Assembly (NCBI RefSeq): GCF_003254055.1
Contig: NZ_QKZT01000021.1
Location: 23,752 to 87,751, forward strand
DNA: 64,000 bases
Origin: Algoriphagus chordae
GTDB lineage: Bacteria > Bacteroidota > Bacteroidia > Cytophagales > Cyclobacteriaceae
Direction: 5' to 3'
Part shown: piece by piece, positions 17,956-27,903 of the stretch
Layout: each line of letters begins with the position of its first letter
How positions within the stretch are numbered: the first letter of the stretch is position 1
Notes under the pieces: generated by a model
What the model was told of the DNA's origin: nothing
What the model saw: only the letters and a program-made list of their open reading frames with translations
The model's database searches: none
Translations under genes and position numbers: made by a program

Positions 17956-20418
17956 ATGAATAGATTATTTCTTCTCCTTTTTCTCTCGCTTTTTTATGAA
18001 ACAGCTTTTTCCCAAACCTCAATAAAAGGAAAACTGATTGACCGATCCGAAAACAGCCCTTTGGAATATGCCAGTGTAGCTATTTTCCAAACAAAGGATA
18101 GTGCTTTGGTGTCAGGGGCAGTTACGGATCAAGAAGGAGTATTTTATTTAGAAGGTTTAAAAACAGGAAGTTATTACCTTTTAGCTCAATTCATGGGTTA
18201 TGAAACAACCACTGTTTCGGATATAACTATTTCCAAAAATCAATCACTTGACTTAGGTACTATTTCCCTGAATCCTGATCAACAATTACTTGCCGAAGTA
18301 GAAGTCTCAGGAAGGAAATTCACTACTATGAATCAGGTAGATCGTCAGGTATATAATTCCGATAACTTCCTGACAAGTCAAGGAGGAACCGCTACAGATG
18401 TACTTCGAAATCTCCCATCAGTTAGCATCAATGCGCAAGGTGAAATAGCGGTTAGAGGGACCACGGGATTTGTGGTTATGATTAACGGTAAGCCCAGTCA
18501 ATCAAGTCCTGAAGCCTTGCTTTCTCAGCTGCCCGCCAATGCCATAGAAAATATAGAATTGGTCACCTCTCCTTCTGCCAAATACGATCCTGAAGGAAAG
18601 GCTGGGATCATCAATATCATCACCAAGAAAGGCGCTGCTGATGGCACTTTTGTACAAGTGAATGCTAAGTTCGGAATGCCGAGCATAGAGCCTTACGACA
18701 ATAAAAATAAGCCACAGCGCTATGGTGCTGACTTCACAATTAATCACAAAAAAGGGAAATGGGATCTTTCTCTAGGTGGAAATTATCAGAGGAATGATAT
18801 CAATGGAAGACGAGAAGGAAATGTCTATACAATAAGCGGAGACACCACCACATACTTCCCTTCGGATGGAGAACGGAGTACCGATGCCAAAACCTTCTCA
18901 GGTAGGTTTACGCTAGCCTATGCGCCCAATGAAGCCAATGATTTTAGTCTAGGATTTTATGCAGGAAAGAAAACTGCGGACCGTACTGCGGACATTCTGT
19001 ATTATGACAACCATGCTGAGGTGAACGGACAGCGGATTTATACGATGCAGTATTACAATGAAAATTTGAGAATTCGTAGAGGAGATTTTGTGCTTGGCAG
19101 CTTAGACTATAAGCACACCTTCCAAAACAAATCTCAGCTTTCCGGATCTTTTCTTTACGAGTACACCATGCTTGGTGGACCTACAACCAACCGAAACCTA
19201 GGTTATCCTGATACCAGCATCATCTACCAAGACGAGTACAATACAAACGACAACCCACTCAACGGAACTAGGCTGCAACTGGACTACAAAGCAGCTCCTA
19301 AAGCCTTTGGAACCCTTGAATTTGGCTATCAGTTTAGGTACCTCAATCATACGGGGGATTTTGTCTATGAACGAAAAAATAATGAAACGGGTGAATTCGA
19401 ACTAGTTCCAGAATTTTCAAGTGCTGTCGATTTGAATAGAGTCTTGCATTCTGGCTATGGGCAATTGACGGGAGAAAAAGGAAAATGGAGCTATGCCGCT
19501 GGAGCCAGGCTAGAGATCATGGACAGGATTTTCGATTTGAAGGATATTGGAGGTACGGTAGACACTACCTACTTGTATGATTTTGTGAAACTGTACCCTT
19601 CGGCAAGTTTACAATATTCATTCAATGATGAATTGCAAGTCAAAACCTCCTATTCTAAACGGGTAGAAAGAACGACTACTTTCAAGATGAACCCATTTCC
19701 AGAAAGAGAGCATTCAGAAACACTTGAGCAAGGTGACCCAACTCTCCTTCCTGAGTTTGTGGACTTGGTGGAACTGGGGGTGGTAAAAAACTTTGGTGAC
19801 AATTCATTTACAGCTACCTCCTATTTCAGGAATATTCAAAATCTCGTAAACCGAGTCAATACAGTTTACAATGACACAATTTTGAATCGTATTTATTCAA
19901 ATGTCGGTACAGGAAAATCTCTAGGTATAGAAGTAGGGCTGGAACTGAATCCTACCGATTGGTGGCAGATTTTCGCTGGAACGAATGTGTATCACTATTC
20001 CATTAATGGTGAATTTGATGACAAACCGATCCATTCCGAAAGCTGGATTTACTCCATCAATGCAAACACCAGCTTTAACTTCGGCAAGAACTGGGAGGCG
20101 CAGTTGGCAGTTAATTATCTATCTCCTACCAACACTGCTCAGGGTGAGGATTCCCGTTTCCTATCTCCCAACTTGAATATCAAAAAGACTTTCCTCGATG
20201 GAAGATTAAGCACAACGCTTCAGTGGCTCAATATCGACATGGGTTTACTTCCTACCAACGAGCAACGTATCAGTACCTGGGTTGATGGTGAATTTTATAC
20301 CACAACAAATTATGTCTATGAGGTAGATGTAATTCAGTTGAACATCAGCTATTCCTTCAACAAATTGAAAAACAACTCCAGGTTCATCAAGAGTGAGTTT
20401 GGTGAAAAGGAATTTTAA
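17956..20418 (+). CDS. TonB-dependent receptor, outer-membrane beta-barrel family
   Basis: 820 aa from an ATG that opens a clean signal peptide (MNRLFLLLFLSLFYETAFSQ); a GTG seven codons earlier is less likely. A CarboxypepD-regulatory-like beta sandwich covers about 22-110 (SIKGKLIDRSENSPLEYASV). A plug domain with VLRNLPSVSINAQGEIAVRG and a LVTSPSAKYDPEG stretch follows at about 125-215, and the rest is a beta-barrel. This is the OMP_b-brl_3 type of receptor often found next to regulators, not a SusC, and no SusD gene is adjacent. The ligand is unknown; peptide, metal chelate or sugar are possible. Confidence 0.87.
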   Translation: MNRLFLLLFLSLFYETAFSQTSIKGKLIDRSENSPLEYASVAIFQTKDSALVSGAVTDQEGVFYLEGLKTGSYYLLAQFMGYETTTVSDITISKNQSLDLGTISLNPDQQLLAEVEVSGRKFTTMNQVDRQVYNSDNFLTSQGGTATDVLRNLPSVSINAQGEIAVRGTTGFVVMINGKPSQSSPEALLSQLPANAIENIELVTSPSAKYDPEGKAGIINIITKKGAADGTFVQVNAKFGMPSIEPYDNKNKPQRYGADFTINHKKGKWDLSLGGNYQRNDINGRREGNVYTISGDTTTYFPSDGERSTDAKTFSGRFTLAYAPNEANDFSLGFYAGKKTADRTADILYYDNHAEVNGQRIYTMQYYNENLRIRRGDFVLGSLDYKHTFQNKSQLSGSFLYEYTMLGGPTTNRNLGYPDTSIIYQDEYNTNDNPLNGTRLQLDYKAAPKAFGTLEFGYQFRYLNHTGDFVYERKNNETGEFELVPEFSSAVDLNRVLHSGYGQLTGEKGKWSYAAGARLEIMDRIFDLKDIGGTVDTTYLYDFVKLYPSASLQYSFNDELQVKTSYSKRVERTTTFKMNPFPEREHSETLEQGDPTLLPEFVDLVELGVVKNFGDNSFTATSYFRNIQNLVNRVNTVYNDTILNRIYSNVGTGKSLGIEVGLELNPTDWWQIFAGTNVYHYSINGEFDDKPIHSESWIYSINANTSFNFGKNWEAQLAVNYLSPTNTAQGEDSRFLSPNLNIKKTFLDGRLSTTLQWLNIDMGLLPTNEQRISTWVDGEFYTTTNYVYEVDVIQLNISYSFNKLKNNSRFIKSEFGEKEF

Positions 20419-20496
20419 GAGATGATAATTCCCGGTTGAAAAGTAGCGTTTAACAATACTATTGCGTCTTTTCATTATCGCTACCTTAATTGATCT

Positions 20497-20886
20497 ATGA
20501 GAAATCTAATCATCCTCTTTTTAGCTATTTCTTTGTTTACTTCCTGCACTGATGATTCTGATTATGAAAATCCAGAGGCTGTGCTTATTCGTGTAGAGAA
20601 CAGTTCAGGATTAGATTTTAAGGATATCCTGATTAGCTCTGGATCTATGCCAGTTGAATTTGGTGATGTCAAGGCTGGTAAAAAATCAGGCTTTAAAGAA
20701 TTTGAATCTGCCTATCGTTATGGCTTTGTGAGTTTATTGGCAAATGGTAAGGAATTGAGAATTCAACCTCGAGACTATATGGGAGAAACTCCTCTATCAA
20801 AAGGCTATTACACCTATAAACTTGATGTGGACGAATCTGATACGGAACACCTGGGATTGACCTTGGAACTATTGATCGTCAACTAA
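20497..20886 (+). CDS. Small lipoprotein, function unknown
   Basis: 129 aa. A lipoprotein signal with lipobox LFTSCTDD (Cys17) is followed by an acidic, beta-rich domain (VLIRVENSSGLDFKDILIS). I do not recognise a family with confidence. The start ATG follows 78 bp after the receptor gene in the same direction, so it could share a transcript. It is likely tethered to a membrane in the periplasm or at the surface. Confidence 0.65.
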   Translation: MRNLIILFLAISLFTSCTDDSDYENPEAVLIRVENSSGLDFKDILISSGSMPVEFGDVKAGKKSGFKEFESAYRYGFVSLLANGKELRIQPRDYMGETPLSKGYYTYKLDVDESDTEHLGLTLELLIVN

Positions 20887-20980
20887 AGCTATCCAACTCA
20901 TTTTCAAGTCCGTTGGAAACATAGTTAAAAGAACATCAAAATATTCTCACATTTTTTTCGATTTCATTTTCAAAAAAGCA

Positions 20981-21009
20981 TTGGTCAGAAAAATATTTTA
21001 CTACATTTG
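20981..21009 (+). promoter_or_regulatory. Putative promoter of tRNA-Pro
   Basis: TTGG at 20981 and TACATTTG at 21002-21009 match the Bacteroidetes -33 (TTTG/TTG) and -7 (TAnnTTTG) elements with a 17-base spacer. The predicted transcript start is about 130 bases before the tRNA. Confidence 0.55.
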
Positions 21010-21062
21010 CATCCGATTCAAGAGCAAGTCTTGGGTCAATAATTGAAAGTTCGAGGTGTAGC

Positions 21063-21078
21063 CCCGATAGCTATCGGG
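21063..21078. repeat. 16-bp perfect palindrome
   Basis: CCCGATAGCTATCGGG is self-complementary over all 16 bases. It lies in the leader between the putative promoter and tRNA-Pro. A shorter relative (TCCCGA-tgc-TCGGGA) lies at 63719-63733. Confidence 0.75.
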
Positions 21079-21149
21079 ATTAACTCCGCAAGTGATCTCA
21101 TCATGAGAAGGCTGAAAGATCAATTCATTGAAGTAATTAACAAACACCT

Positions 21150-21223
21150 CGGGGTGTAGCGTAGCCCGGTATCGCGCCTCGTTTGGGACGAGGAGGTCGT
21201 AGGTTCGAATCCTGCCACCCCGA
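21150..21223 (+). tRNA. tRNA-Pro (anticodon TGG)
   Basis: 74 nt. The acceptor stem CGGGGTG pairs with CACCCCG, with discriminator A. The anticodon arm CCTCG-TTTGGGA-CGAGG places TGG in the loop. The T arm is GTAGG-TTCGAAT-CCTGC. CCA is not encoded. The D arm (GCGTAGCCCGGTATCGC) is normal. Confidence 0.96.
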
Positions 21224-21229
21224 CTTATT

Positions 21230-21261
21230 AGCTCTTAGATTAATTTCTAGGAGCTTTTTTT
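21230..21261 (+). terminator. Terminator after tRNA-Pro
   Basis: AGCTCTTAG pairs with CTAGGAGCT (one G-U pair) around an 8-base loop, then a run of seven T. It begins six bases after the tRNA. Confidence 0.85.
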
Positions 21262-21468
21262 ATGTCCAATTTTTAGTTATAAGAATGAGTTCCCCCGTTC
21301 TGCCAAAAGCCATCAAATTTGCATCTTAACAATTTCCTTTTTTGGCAAAAATTTGATTTGTATAAAAAATCTATAACAGCTTGATTCACAAAGCTCACTT
21401 CATTTTCGAGCCTTTGATTGCGCCAGCATTCCACTAACCCTACCCTATTTTTACTAGTTTTGCTTCAG

Positions 21469-23772
21469 ATGATAGTTTGTATTGCTGAAAAACCAAGTGT
21501 CGCCCGTGAAATCGCCGCTGTTCTGGGTGCAAATAATAGGCATGATGGGTACTATGAAGGAAATGGATATAGCGTAACCTATACTTTCGGACACTTTTGC
21601 ACCTTACTTGAGCCGAACGATTATGATCCTTATTGGAAGAGCTGGAGCCTCAGTCACCTTCCGATGCTTCCCGAAAAGTTCAAAACCAAAGTCGTTAATA
21701 ATCCAGGGGTTAGGAAGCAATTTGATATAGTAAAAAAGCTATTTGATACAGCCACGTTGGTGATCAACTGTGGTGATGCCGGCCAGGAGGGAGAATTGAT
21801 TCAACGATGGGTAATCGAACAAGCGGAGTATAAAGGAGAAGTCAAACGCTTATGGATTTCATCGTTGACCACAGAGGCCATCAAAGAAGGCTTCGAAAAA
21901 TTGCAACCTTCTGCTAAGTACGATAATTTGTATTATGCCGGGTATTCTCGGGCAATCGGGGATTGGTTATTGGGAATGAACGCCACACGCTTATATACGG
22001 TGAAATATGGTGGATACAAACAGGTGCTCTCCATTGGTAGAGTCCAAACGCCAACCCTAGCCATGATTGTTAATCGGTTCAAAGAAATTCAAAACTTTCA
22101 ACCAAAACCATATTGGGAGTTACAAACCGTATATAGAGAGGCTACATTTAATTATGAAGAGGGGAAATTTTTAAAGAAAGAAGATGGAGAAGCTTTTGCC
22201 AACAGGGTAAAAGAACATGACTTTGAAGTGGTCTCCATTGCTAATAAAAAAGGGAAAGAGTACGCTCCAAAGCTTTTTGACCTGACAGGATTACAGGTTT
22301 ATTGCAATAACAAGTTTGGGCTTTCTGCCGATGAAACACTTAAAATAGCGCAGCAATTATACGAACAAAAATTAATCACCTACCCAAGAGTAGACACCAC
22401 TTTTTTACCGAACGATATTTATCCTAAAGCAGCAGGAATTTTAAAACAACTGACGAACTATACTTCGTTAACTCAGCCGATATTGGGCAAAAAATTAAAA
22501 AAGTCTCCCAAGGTTTTCAATGATAAAAAAGTAACCGATCACCATGCCATGATTCCTACAGGAATCCAAAGTAGTTTACAAGGGAATCACATAAAAGTAT
22601 ATGACATAATTGCCAAGAGATTTATCGCAGTCTTTTACGATGAATGTACGGTATCTAACACCACAGTATTAGGAAAAGTGGATACAGTTCCCTTTAAAAC
22701 AACCGGAAAGGTGATTTTAGAAAAAGGCTGGAGGCTTGTTTTTGAGACTGCTGACGGCAAGGATAAAAAGGAGAAAGATGAGCTCCCGATTTTTACAAAA
22801 GGAGAAAAAGGGCCGCATGAACCTACCTTCCTGGAGAAAGAAACCAAAGCACCTAAGCACTATACTGAAGCGACTTTGCTAAGGGGCATGGAAACTGCCG
22901 GTAAGCAAGTGGACGATGAAGAATTGCGAGACTTAATGAAAGAAAATGGCATTGGCCGTCCTTCTACTCGGGCAAATATTATTGAAACCCTATTCAGAAG
23001 ACAATATATTGAACGAAATAAAAAGCAAATCTTGCCCACTGAAACAGGTCTGCAATTGATTGATATTATAAAGAATGATCTTCTGACCTCAGCCGAACTG
23101 ACAGGCCAGTGGGAAAAACAATTGAAAGAGATAGAAAAAGGCAATTTTAACGCGGGCTCTTTTGTGAAGAACATGAAGGCTATGGTGGAGCATTTGGTAT
23201 ACGAAGTTATCCGGGAACAAAGCCATGCTAGAATATCTCACAGCACTGAAAATAAAGCTCCTGAAAAAGAAAAATCACCCACTGCAACTGGGATCGTGGG
23301 ACAGCCTTGTCCAAAATGCAAGGAAGGCTCGCTGATCAAAGGAAAATCGAGTTACGGTTGCAGCGCCTATAAAACCGGCTGCGATTTTTTACTTCCTTTT
23401 TCCTTTGAAGGTAAAAACATATCAGAGAATCAATATTTACGTTTGCTTCAAAAGGGATCGACTGTCAACTTAAAAGGATTTAAAACAGCTGCGGGAGATA
23501 AAGAAGGTTTGGTACGTTTCAATGAGACTTTTCAACTCGTGTTGGAAGAAAAGAAACCTGCAAATTCCGCTAAAAAATCCCCTCCAGTCATTTCTTGCCC
23601 ATTGTGCCATAAAGGAACGATAATAAGGGGCAAAACAGCTTATGGCTGTAGCGCCTACAAAGAAGGATGTGACTTTCGTTACTCTTTTGATACCCTCCGG
23701 GAAAAAGCCAACAAGAAACCATTAACCCTTGAGCTGGTGAAAAATCTACTGAAGGAGAGTGTGAGTATTTAG
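21469..23772 (+). CDS. topB: DNA topoisomerase III
   Basis: 767 aa from the ATG preceding IVCIAEKPSVAREIAAVLGA; the frame extends 17 codons further upstream through a TTG but those are not family-like. The Toprim domain shows AEKPS and NCGDAGQEGELIQR (acidic metal motif). The catalytic tyrosine is in LITYPRVDTT near residue 303. Two C-terminal zinc-ribbon-like repeats (CPKCKEGSLIKGKSSYGCSAY near 613 and a similar CPLCHKG unit near 710) follow. It is a type IA enzyme that decatenates DNA by single-strand passage. It lies 245 bp after tRNA-Pro. Extra topB copies are common on Bacteroidetes mobile elements, but no integrase or transfer gene is seen here. Confidence 0.93.
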   Translation: MIVCIAEKPSVAREIAAVLGANNRHDGYYEGNGYSVTYTFGHFCTLLEPNDYDPYWKSWSLSHLPMLPEKFKTKVVNNPGVRKQFDIVKKLFDTATLVINCGDAGQEGELIQRWVIEQAEYKGEVKRLWISSLTTEAIKEGFEKLQPSAKYDNLYYAGYSRAIGDWLLGMNATRLYTVKYGGYKQVLSIGRVQTPTLAMIVNRFKEIQNFQPKPYWELQTVYREATFNYEEGKFLKKEDGEAFANRVKEHDFEVVSIANKKGKEYAPKLFDLTGLQVYCNNKFGLSADETLKIAQQLYEQKLITYPRVDTTFLPNDIYPKAAGILKQLTNYTSLTQPILGKKLKKSPKVFNDKKVTDHHAMIPTGIQSSLQGNHIKVYDIIAKRFIAVFYDECTVSNTTVLGKVDTVPFKTTGKVILEKGWRLVFETADGKDKKEKDELPIFTKGEKGPHEPTFLEKETKAPKHYTEATLLRGMETAGKQVDDEELRDLMKENGIGRPSTRANIIETLFRRQYIERNKKQILPTETGLQLIDIIKNDLLTSAELTGQWEKQLKEIEKGNFNAGSFVKNMKAMVEHLVYEVIREQSHARISHSTENKAPEKEKSPTATGIVGQPCPKCKEGSLIKGKSSYGCSAYKTGCDFLLPFSFEGKNISENQYLRLLQKGSTVNLKGFKTAAGDKEGLVRFNETFQLVLEEKKPANSAKKSPPVISCPLCHKGTIIRGKTAYGCSAYKEGCDFRYSFDTLREKANKKPLTLELVKNLLKESVSI

Positions 23773-23828
23773 CTTATTGAGTGAATGGCTTGGTAAACCC
23801 ATATCTCTATCTAAAAAACACGCTGTTT

Positions 23829-23867
23829 AAACAATAAACCAGCCTTATGTGGGGCTGATTATTGTTT
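23829..23867. terminator. Possible bidirectional terminator
   Basis: AAACAATAAACCAGCC pairs imperfectly with GGCTGATTATTGTTT (one extra base) between the convergent topB and sulfatase genes. T-runs on either side are short, so confidence is moderate. Confidence 0.45.
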
Positions 23868-23938
23868 ATAGGAAAATCAAAACCTTAGATTAGAAATCAA
23901 TATTCGATGTATCCACAGAGTCTTATGTCGCTATCAGC

Positions 23939-25987
23939 TTATCTAAACCAATATTCAGAATTCACTACTTTATTAGGTTCATTTTCAAAGGCCCACGACA
24001 ATTCCAATTTTGGCGAGCTGTCCTCCTTCAATAAATAAATTTTCACTGGGTGATATCCTGCTTCCAAATGAACAGTACCCTGGGGTGAATCATCTATGGC
24101 ATAATTACCATCAATGACCGAAATATCATGAATGCGCATAAAGAAGTGACTTTTCTTGCGATCAGCAGAAAAACTGTACTTGCCTGATTCAGGAACTTTA
24201 ATATATCCAGTCCATACTACTAGATTCCCATCTCCACCTTCTTCATCTATAGTAGGCAAAGCAACAACCTTTTCCGAGATCGCTTTTCCCAAGACAGAAG
24301 GAATGAAGGCACGTTGCACCTTATAGCTTGAAGCCACTAAGCCATCTTTGAATTTTAACCCTTTTAACGCAGGAACTAATGAGGAATCATATGGACGAGG
24401 AGCTCCCGAATCGGCAATTCTACTTCTCAGAGCAATAGATTTGAATTCTTCCTGAAGCTTGGGATTTTCATTCGCCAGATTATTCCCTTGTTGAGGGTCT
24501 TTAATCACATTATATATTTCAAAATCATCTTCTTGCGATTGAATATCGTAACGAACTCCTACCATTTCCCCTTTTCTCAGCATCTGCATCTCACCACGTT
24601 TTTTGTTTCGATGCGATTCAAGAAACTCATCGTAGCCAGGGACTTTTCCATTTTGAGAATACTCTACATAAATCTTACTGGAAGCTTGCTTACCCTTTCC
24701 GATCAGAGAAGGCAATAAGGATACGCCATCTGTACGAATGGGTGCTGCTGCACCGGAAACCTCTGCAAATGTTGTCATCCAGTCATAGGATATACTTGGA
24801 GCGGAAACGACCGTTCCAGCTTTGATATGAGTAGGCCAATGTGCTATAGTGGCTGTGCGTAAACCTCCTTCATAGACGTCTCTTTTGATACCGTCGAAAT
24901 TCGCAAAATTGTTAAAAAACTCAGGCGTATAAGCCACATACTCCTTTGGCAAATATGACTCTCTGGATGGTCCATTATCTGAGGTAAATATCACCAATGT
25001 ATTTTTTGAAATATCGAGATCATCAAGCAATTGCATCAAATCTCCCACTTGATCATCAATACGTCTATTGACTGTGGCGTAGCGCTGATAGGTAGATGGC
25101 CATTCTATCTCTGGTGTATTTTCATCTTTATCGTGATCGTAGGTCGCAGTGGCAAATTCTGGATAGGTAAATGAATCCACTTCACCAAAAGCTGTATTTA
25201 TCATTTTCCCTGGAGTGCCCAGCCATTGAAGCCCACCATTTAAGCCGCCACCTGCAGGATAGTCCTGCGTTGGCAATTCCAAAACAGCATGAGGGGTATC
25301 ATAAGCTAGATACATAAAAAATGGCTGGTCTGATTTTTCCTTTTGGTGAGATATGATAAAGTCTTTTGCCTTAGCAGTAAACAAATCACCGGTATATGAT
25401 TTGTCAAGCCCTTCTACCAGCTCATAGCCATCGTAAACTTCTTTGCTTCCTCTATATATTCCCTCTACAGGATAATGCTCATGACCATCTCCGTGTCGGA
25501 TATAACCAAAGTAATGATCAAAGCCTTTCTTAAGTGGATGAGCTGGCCAATCTGGACCTTTTCCTTTTCCCTGCAATCCCCACTTACCTATGGCTATGGT
25601 TTCATAACCGACATTTTTAAGGACATCAGCCATCGTATAATTATCACCGATTTCCTTATCAAATTGATTGTTGCGAACATGCGCATGTCCTTGATTGACC
25701 CCCATAAGGATGGAAGCTCTAGATGGTGCACAGACAGGGGCTGCAGTATAATGGTTGGTTAAGATAGCTCCCTCATTAGCCATTTTATCTAGCATTGGAG
25801 TCATGATCCACGGTTCACTTCGCTCGTTACGTACTTTTCTTTCATTTTGGAAAAAAACACCTATATCCCCGTATCCTAGATCATCCACCAGGATGAAAAT
25901 GATATTTGGTTTCTCCTGGGTATAGCCCGCATATGGAAAAACGCCTAACACCAGTAGCAGGCTTATAATTCTTAGAAAACTCTTCAC
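23939..25987 (-). CDS. Sulfatase (S1 family) with C-terminal PA14-like domain, PUL-associated
   Basis: 682 aa, longer than a plain S1 sulfatase. It has a signal peptide (MKSFLRIISLLLVLGVFPYAGYTQ). DD at 35-36 (FILVDDLGYGDIG) and Cys86 in CAPSR (formylglycine site) are followed by ASILMG. GKWGLQ and FTSDNGPSRES complete the active-site set. After about residue 545 comes a beta-rich domain (LVVWTGYIKVPESGKYSFSA, then VHLEAGYHPVKIYLL) resembling PA14 or a carbohydrate-binding module. It is the last gene of the SusC/SusD locus, so its substrate is probably a sulfated glycan imported by that system. A hairpin terminator lies between it and susD. Confidence 0.9.
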   Translation of the reverse strand: MKSFLRIISLLLVLGVFPYAGYTQEKPNIIFILVDDLGYGDIGVFFQNERKVRNERSEPWIMTPMLDKMANEGAILTNHYTAAPVCAPSRASILMGVNQGHAHVRNNQFDKEIGDNYTMADVLKNVGYETIAIGKWGLQGKGKGPDWPAHPLKKGFDHYFGYIRHGDGHEHYPVEGIYRGSKEVYDGYELVEGLDKSYTGDLFTAKAKDFIISHQKEKSDQPFFMYLAYDTPHAVLELPTQDYPAGGGLNGGLQWLGTPGKMINTAFGEVDSFTYPEFATATYDHDKDENTPEIEWPSTYQRYATVNRRIDDQVGDLMQLLDDLDISKNTLVIFTSDNGPSRESYLPKEYVAYTPEFFNNFANFDGIKRDVYEGGLRTATIAHWPTHIKAGTVVSAPSISYDWMTTFAEVSGAAAPIRTDGVSLLPSLIGKGKQASSKIYVEYSQNGKVPGYDEFLESHRNKKRGEMQMLRKGEMVGVRYDIQSQEDDFEIYNVIKDPQQGNNLANENPKLQEEFKSIALRSRIADSGAPRPYDSSLVPALKGLKFKDGLVASSYKVQRAFIPSVLGKAISEKVVALPTIDEEGGDGNLVVWTGYIKVPESGKYSFSADRKKSHFFMRIHDISVIDGNYAIDDSPQGTVHLEAGYHPVKIYLLKEDSSPKLELSWAFENEPNKVVNSEYWFR

Positions 25988-26057
25988 TTTCTGTATTGGT
26001 TTGTATTGAAAATTGAGGTGTAATAAATAACCATTGGTACGATTATTCTGACGTAAT

Positions 26058-26091
26058 AAAAATGCCCTCCAATCAAGATGGATTGAAGGGC
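26058..26091 (-). terminator. Terminator between susD-like gene and sulfatase
   Basis: GCCCTCCAATC pairs with GATTGAAGGGC around a 6-base loop (C-A mismatch in the stem). On the minus strand it is followed by ATTTTTATT. It lies 22 bases after the susD stop and 71 bases before the sulfatase ATG. Confidence 0.82.
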
Positions 26092-26112
26092 AATATTTTT
26101 ATTGCTTAAGGA

Positions 26113-27900
26113 TTACCAACCTGGATTTTGCTCCAAATTAGGATTCAAAGCAATCTCTTCAGATGGTACTGGATAAAGGTATTGGTAGTCTTCCCAAGCT
26201 GGAGGATTTCCGCTGAAGAATTGAATATACCCTTCATCGGCTCCGTTTTGAATCGGAATTCTATTATTCACCTCAGATCCTACTATCCAACGACCAAGCT
26301 TAGGATCATTGGTATACCCCATCTTTTTCCATCTTCTCAGATCATCAAATCTAAATCCTTCTGCCATCAACTCTATTCCACGCTCACGTCTGATTTCCCA
26401 AAGGATAGGATCTACTTCCGGATCTCTTGTTGGGTCAAAACTAGCAGTAATATTACCAATTATCATTGGCGCCACATTACCCCTTGCTCTCAGTTTATTG
26501 ATCGTCATATCAGCGATAGACTGATCAAATGCTCCCAGTTCCCATTGAGCCTCTGCATAGTTTATCAAAACCTCTCCCATTCTGAAAATAGGTGCATCGT
26601 TGAAATCATTATTTTGGATATCGTGAAGACGGTTGTAGTATTTAAATAACTTATAACCCGTTCTAGAAACATTGTAAGGATCGCCCTCATTGAAATCTCT
26701 GAAATGAGGTGCAACTCTCAATATATATCCTGCATGATTTCGGGATGGCAAAGCCTTCTGATTCTGAGTAGTAATACCATCAAAGAAATCTATGTATTCT
26801 CTATCCTTCGGATCAGCGGTATGTTCCCATGCTAAGCGATCTCCAGCAACAGGTAACACTCTAAAGGGAGGAGTGATCGTATATAGCATTCTTAAGTCAC
26901 GCTTTCTAAACTCTGCATATGGGTCCTTGTCAGTCTCAAAATCAGGACTGTTCCAAATCGTCTCTCCATCTTGCATCAAATAAGAATCAGCACCTCTCTT
27001 AGTGATATCCCAGTTACCAGCAGAATTTCTATGACGTGAAGTTAAGCTGTGAGTAAGGATTCCATTCTCGTGCCTTTTGAATAACAAGATCCCTGGAACA
27101 CCATCCAATGACTCACTGTTGAACACTTCATTATAATTAGGATGAAGAGTAGGATTGTTTGCTATAAGCTCCTCAGAAGCTGTCACACTTGCTCTAAGAA
27201 ATTCTTCAGCACCTGGCAGGCCATGGTATTTTCTCCAAGTACCTTCGAAAAGCCCAAATCTTGAAATTAAAGCACGAACTACATCACTACTGACAGTATT
27301 ACTCGCTACGCCATTAGTACCTGGTTCATAGATATTCTCTACTGCAAACAATAGATCATCCAACATATTCTGAGCTACTTCCTCTCTTGGCGTTCTTGGG
27401 GCGAATAGGAGTTCATCATCATCCGTAAGTACTCTATCTATCCAAGGCACATCTCCATAAGCAGCGATTTTTTCATAGTAATCAAAGGCTCTAAAGAAGT
27501 AACTTATTGATCTCCAATGATTCTTTTCAGATTCTGTCATCGGAGAACTTTCTAAATTGTCGAGCATGATATTGGCACGTCGCACAAAGGAAAAATCCCA
27601 AATCGAAGAAGAAGTTGGTATCGTCTGACGGCCCCAAATCCAAGCTGAACCTTGATTGGTATTATTCTGCATCATTAGATCTCCATTCCAGTCACTATTG
27701 GCTGGTCCAAAGCCATATCCAGGAAACACAGTGTAAAACCCATAAGCATAGGTTTGCGAAACCTGGAAGTTTTCAAAGGCATTATCCTCTGAAAATGCTA
27801 ATTCTGGCTTTTTATCTAAGGTACTTTCAACACAACTAAATGTCAAAAGCGCTATAGAAAAACCGAATGCTATATTTTTAACTATTTTCATAAACTTCAT
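26113..27900 (-). CDS. SusD/RagB-family glycan-binding lipoprotein
   Basis: 595 aa with a lipoprotein signal (lipobox LLTFSCVES, Cys23). It has the SusD-type helical TPR scaffold: SQTYAYGFYTVFPG early, SYFFRAFDYYEKIAAYGDVPWID in the middle and RRERGIELMAEGFRFDDLRRW near the C terminus, then the usual NPNLEQNPGW end. It sits on the outer leaflet of the outer membrane and caps the SusC barrel, binding oligosaccharide. It starts three bases after the SusC stop, so they are one translational unit. A start three codons further in (MKIVKNIAFG) is possible. Confidence 0.94.
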   Translation of the reverse strand: MKFMKIVKNIAFGFSIALLTFSCVESTLDKKPELAFSEDNAFENFQVSQTYAYGFYTVFPGYGFGPANSDWNGDLMMQNNTNQGSAWIWGRQTIPTSSSIWDFSFVRRANIMLDNLESSPMTESEKNHWRSISYFFRAFDYYEKIAAYGDVPWIDRVLTDDDELLFAPRTPREEVAQNMLDDLLFAVENIYEPGTNGVASNTVSSDVVRALISRFGLFEGTWRKYHGLPGAEEFLRASVTASEELIANNPTLHPNYNEVFNSESLDGVPGILLFKRHENGILTHSLTSRHRNSAGNWDITKRGADSYLMQDGETIWNSPDFETDKDPYAEFRKRDLRMLYTITPPFRVLPVAGDRLAWEHTADPKDREYIDFFDGITTQNQKALPSRNHAGYILRVAPHFRDFNEGDPYNVSRTGYKLFKYYNRLHDIQNNDFNDAPIFRMGEVLINYAEAQWELGAFDQSIADMTINKLRARGNVAPMIIGNITASFDPTRDPEVDPILWEIRRERGIELMAEGFRFDDLRRWKKMGYTNDPKLGRWIVGSEVNNRIPIQNGADEGYIQFFSGNPPAWEDYQYLYPVPSEEIALNPNLEQNPGW

Positions 27901-27903
27901 TTT

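Noticed and set aside
21150..23772. topB next to tRNA-Pro as a sign of an integrated conjugative element
   Set aside because: No integrase, relaxase or transfer genes and no second copy of the tRNA 3' end were seen in the window. topB is also a normal chromosomal gene.
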